From: Thiobacillus sp. UBA3361
Lineage (GTDB): Bacteria; Pseudomonadota; Gammaproteobacteria; Burkholderiales; Thiobacillaceae
Length of the DNA: 5,856 nt
Direction of reading: 5' to 3'
Assembly: GCA_002360535.1 (NCBI GenBank)
Contig: DEQR01000007.1
Coordinates: forward strand, 1-5,856
Positions 5,497 through 5,856 of the stretch are shown in pieces. Made by a program: the position numbers and the translations under genes. A model generated the notes under the pieces. That model searched no databases. It saw only the letters and a list, made by a program, of their open reading frames with translations, and had not been told where the DNA came from. Numbering within the stretch: position 1 is the stretch's first letter; each line of letters opens with the position of its first letter.

Positions 5497-5856
5497 TTAG
5501 AAATCCATGCCGCCGCCCATCCCGCCCATGCCGCCCATGTCGGGGGCACCGCCGCCCTTCTTGTCCTCGGGCAGCTCGGAGACCATGCAGTCGGTGGTGA
5601 GCATCAGGCCGGCCACGGAGGAGGCGTTCTGCAGCGCGGTGCGGGTGACCTTGGTGGGGTCCAGCACGCCCATCTCCATCATGTCGCCGTACTCGCCGGT
5701 CTGGGCGTTGTAGCCGTAGTTGCCACTGCCCTCGACAACCTTGTTGACCACCACGCTGGGCTCGTCGCCGGTGTTGAAGACGATCTCGCGCAGGGGCTGT
5801 TCCAGGGCGCGCAGGACGATCTTGATGCCGGCGTCCTGGTCGTGGTTGTCGCCCTT
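5497..5856 (-). CDS. groEL: Chaperonin GroEL, C-terminal 119 residues (runs off right edge)
   Basis: The minus strand encodes the C-terminal part of the 60-kDa chaperonin that, with GroES, folds proteins in the cytosol in an ATP-dependent double-ring cage. The visible part begins KGDNHDQDAGIKIVLRAL and contains EPSVVVNKV and GNYGYNAQTGEYGDM. MGVLDPTKVTRTALQNASSV then gives the conserved equatorial-domain residues that complete the nucleotide pocket. It ends with the flexible Gly-Met tail GGMGGMGGGMDF, typical of the group I GroEL tail projecting into the cavity. TAA is at 5499-5497. The gene is open to the edge, so the start and about 430 residues lie outside. The wording (VVVNKVVEGSGNYGYN, LMLTTDCMVSELP) looks betaproteobacterial. 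It converges on ampG, with a shared terminator between them. Confidence 0.95.
   Translation of the reverse strand, partial: KGDNHDQDAGIKIVLRALEQPLREIVFNTGDEPSVVVNKVVEGSGNYGYNAQTGEYGDMMEMGVLDPTKVTRTALQNASSVAGLMLTTDCMVSELPEDKKGGGAPDMGGMGGMGGGMDF

Noticed and set aside
3873..5600. 575-codon plus-strand open frame over ampG, and minus-strand frames at 2924-3934 and 4375-5259
   Set aside because: The translations are Gly/Arg/His/Gln-rich with no recognisable domain. AmpG and Fic are unmistakable in the competing frames.
1..5856. CRISPR array, tRNA or rRNA gene
   Set aside because: No spaced direct repeats, tRNA cloverleaf or T-loop sequence, or rRNA-like stretch was seen on either strand.

Overview
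The window looks like a chromosomal segment of a high-GC proteobacterium, most likely a betaproteobacterium. The GroEL tail, the AmpG protein and the exonuclease III remnant all read like beta-type homologues. That is a judgement from remembered family sequences, not from a search. The housekeeping genes (3' end of xthA, ampG, groEL) have strongly GC-ending codons. The middle of the window is an accessory zone with looser composition.

Layout: (1) 1-88, minus strand: the first 29 codons of a serine recombinase that runs off the left edge. It is too short to stand out as an ORF, but it carries the complete catalytic Y-x-R-x-S signature. (2) 116-241, plus strand: the last 41 codons of exonuclease III (xthA), cut off from the rest of the gene at about base 115. 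The simplest reading is that a mobile element lying to the left, driven by this recombinase, has integrated into xthA. (3) 261-2369, plus strand: a decayed MmeI-like (Type IIL) restriction-modification gene. It has an intact nuclease motif and methyltransferase core, but two in-frame stop codons (1797 and 2031), and it ends inside the target-recognition region. Codon usage shifts abruptly at 1671 within the gene. (4) 2370-2686: about 317 bp with no gene, ending in an AT-rich stretch with a plausible sigma70-type promoter. (5) 2687-3838, plus strand: an apparently intact class II Fic AMP-transferase with a C-terminal winged helix. (6) 3839-3948: a short intergenic region packed with inverted repeats, the last of which covers the ampG start codon. 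(7) 3949-5445, plus strand: ampG, a muropeptide permease. (8) 5443-5471: a terminator hairpin overlapping the ampG stop and best oriented for groEL. (9) 5497-5856, minus strand: the C-terminal 119 residues of GroEL, open at the right edge.

How the parts relate: xthA and ampG may once have been close neighbours with restriction-modification and Fic genes acquired between them. The restriction gene then decayed while Fic stayed open. A separate serine-recombinase element later broke xthA from the left. AmpG (cell-wall recycling) and GroEL (chaperonin) are ordinary convergent core genes. I see no wholly new system. The most informative points are the recombinase/xthA junction and the mosaic, doubly interrupted MmeI-like gene beside an intact Fic gene.
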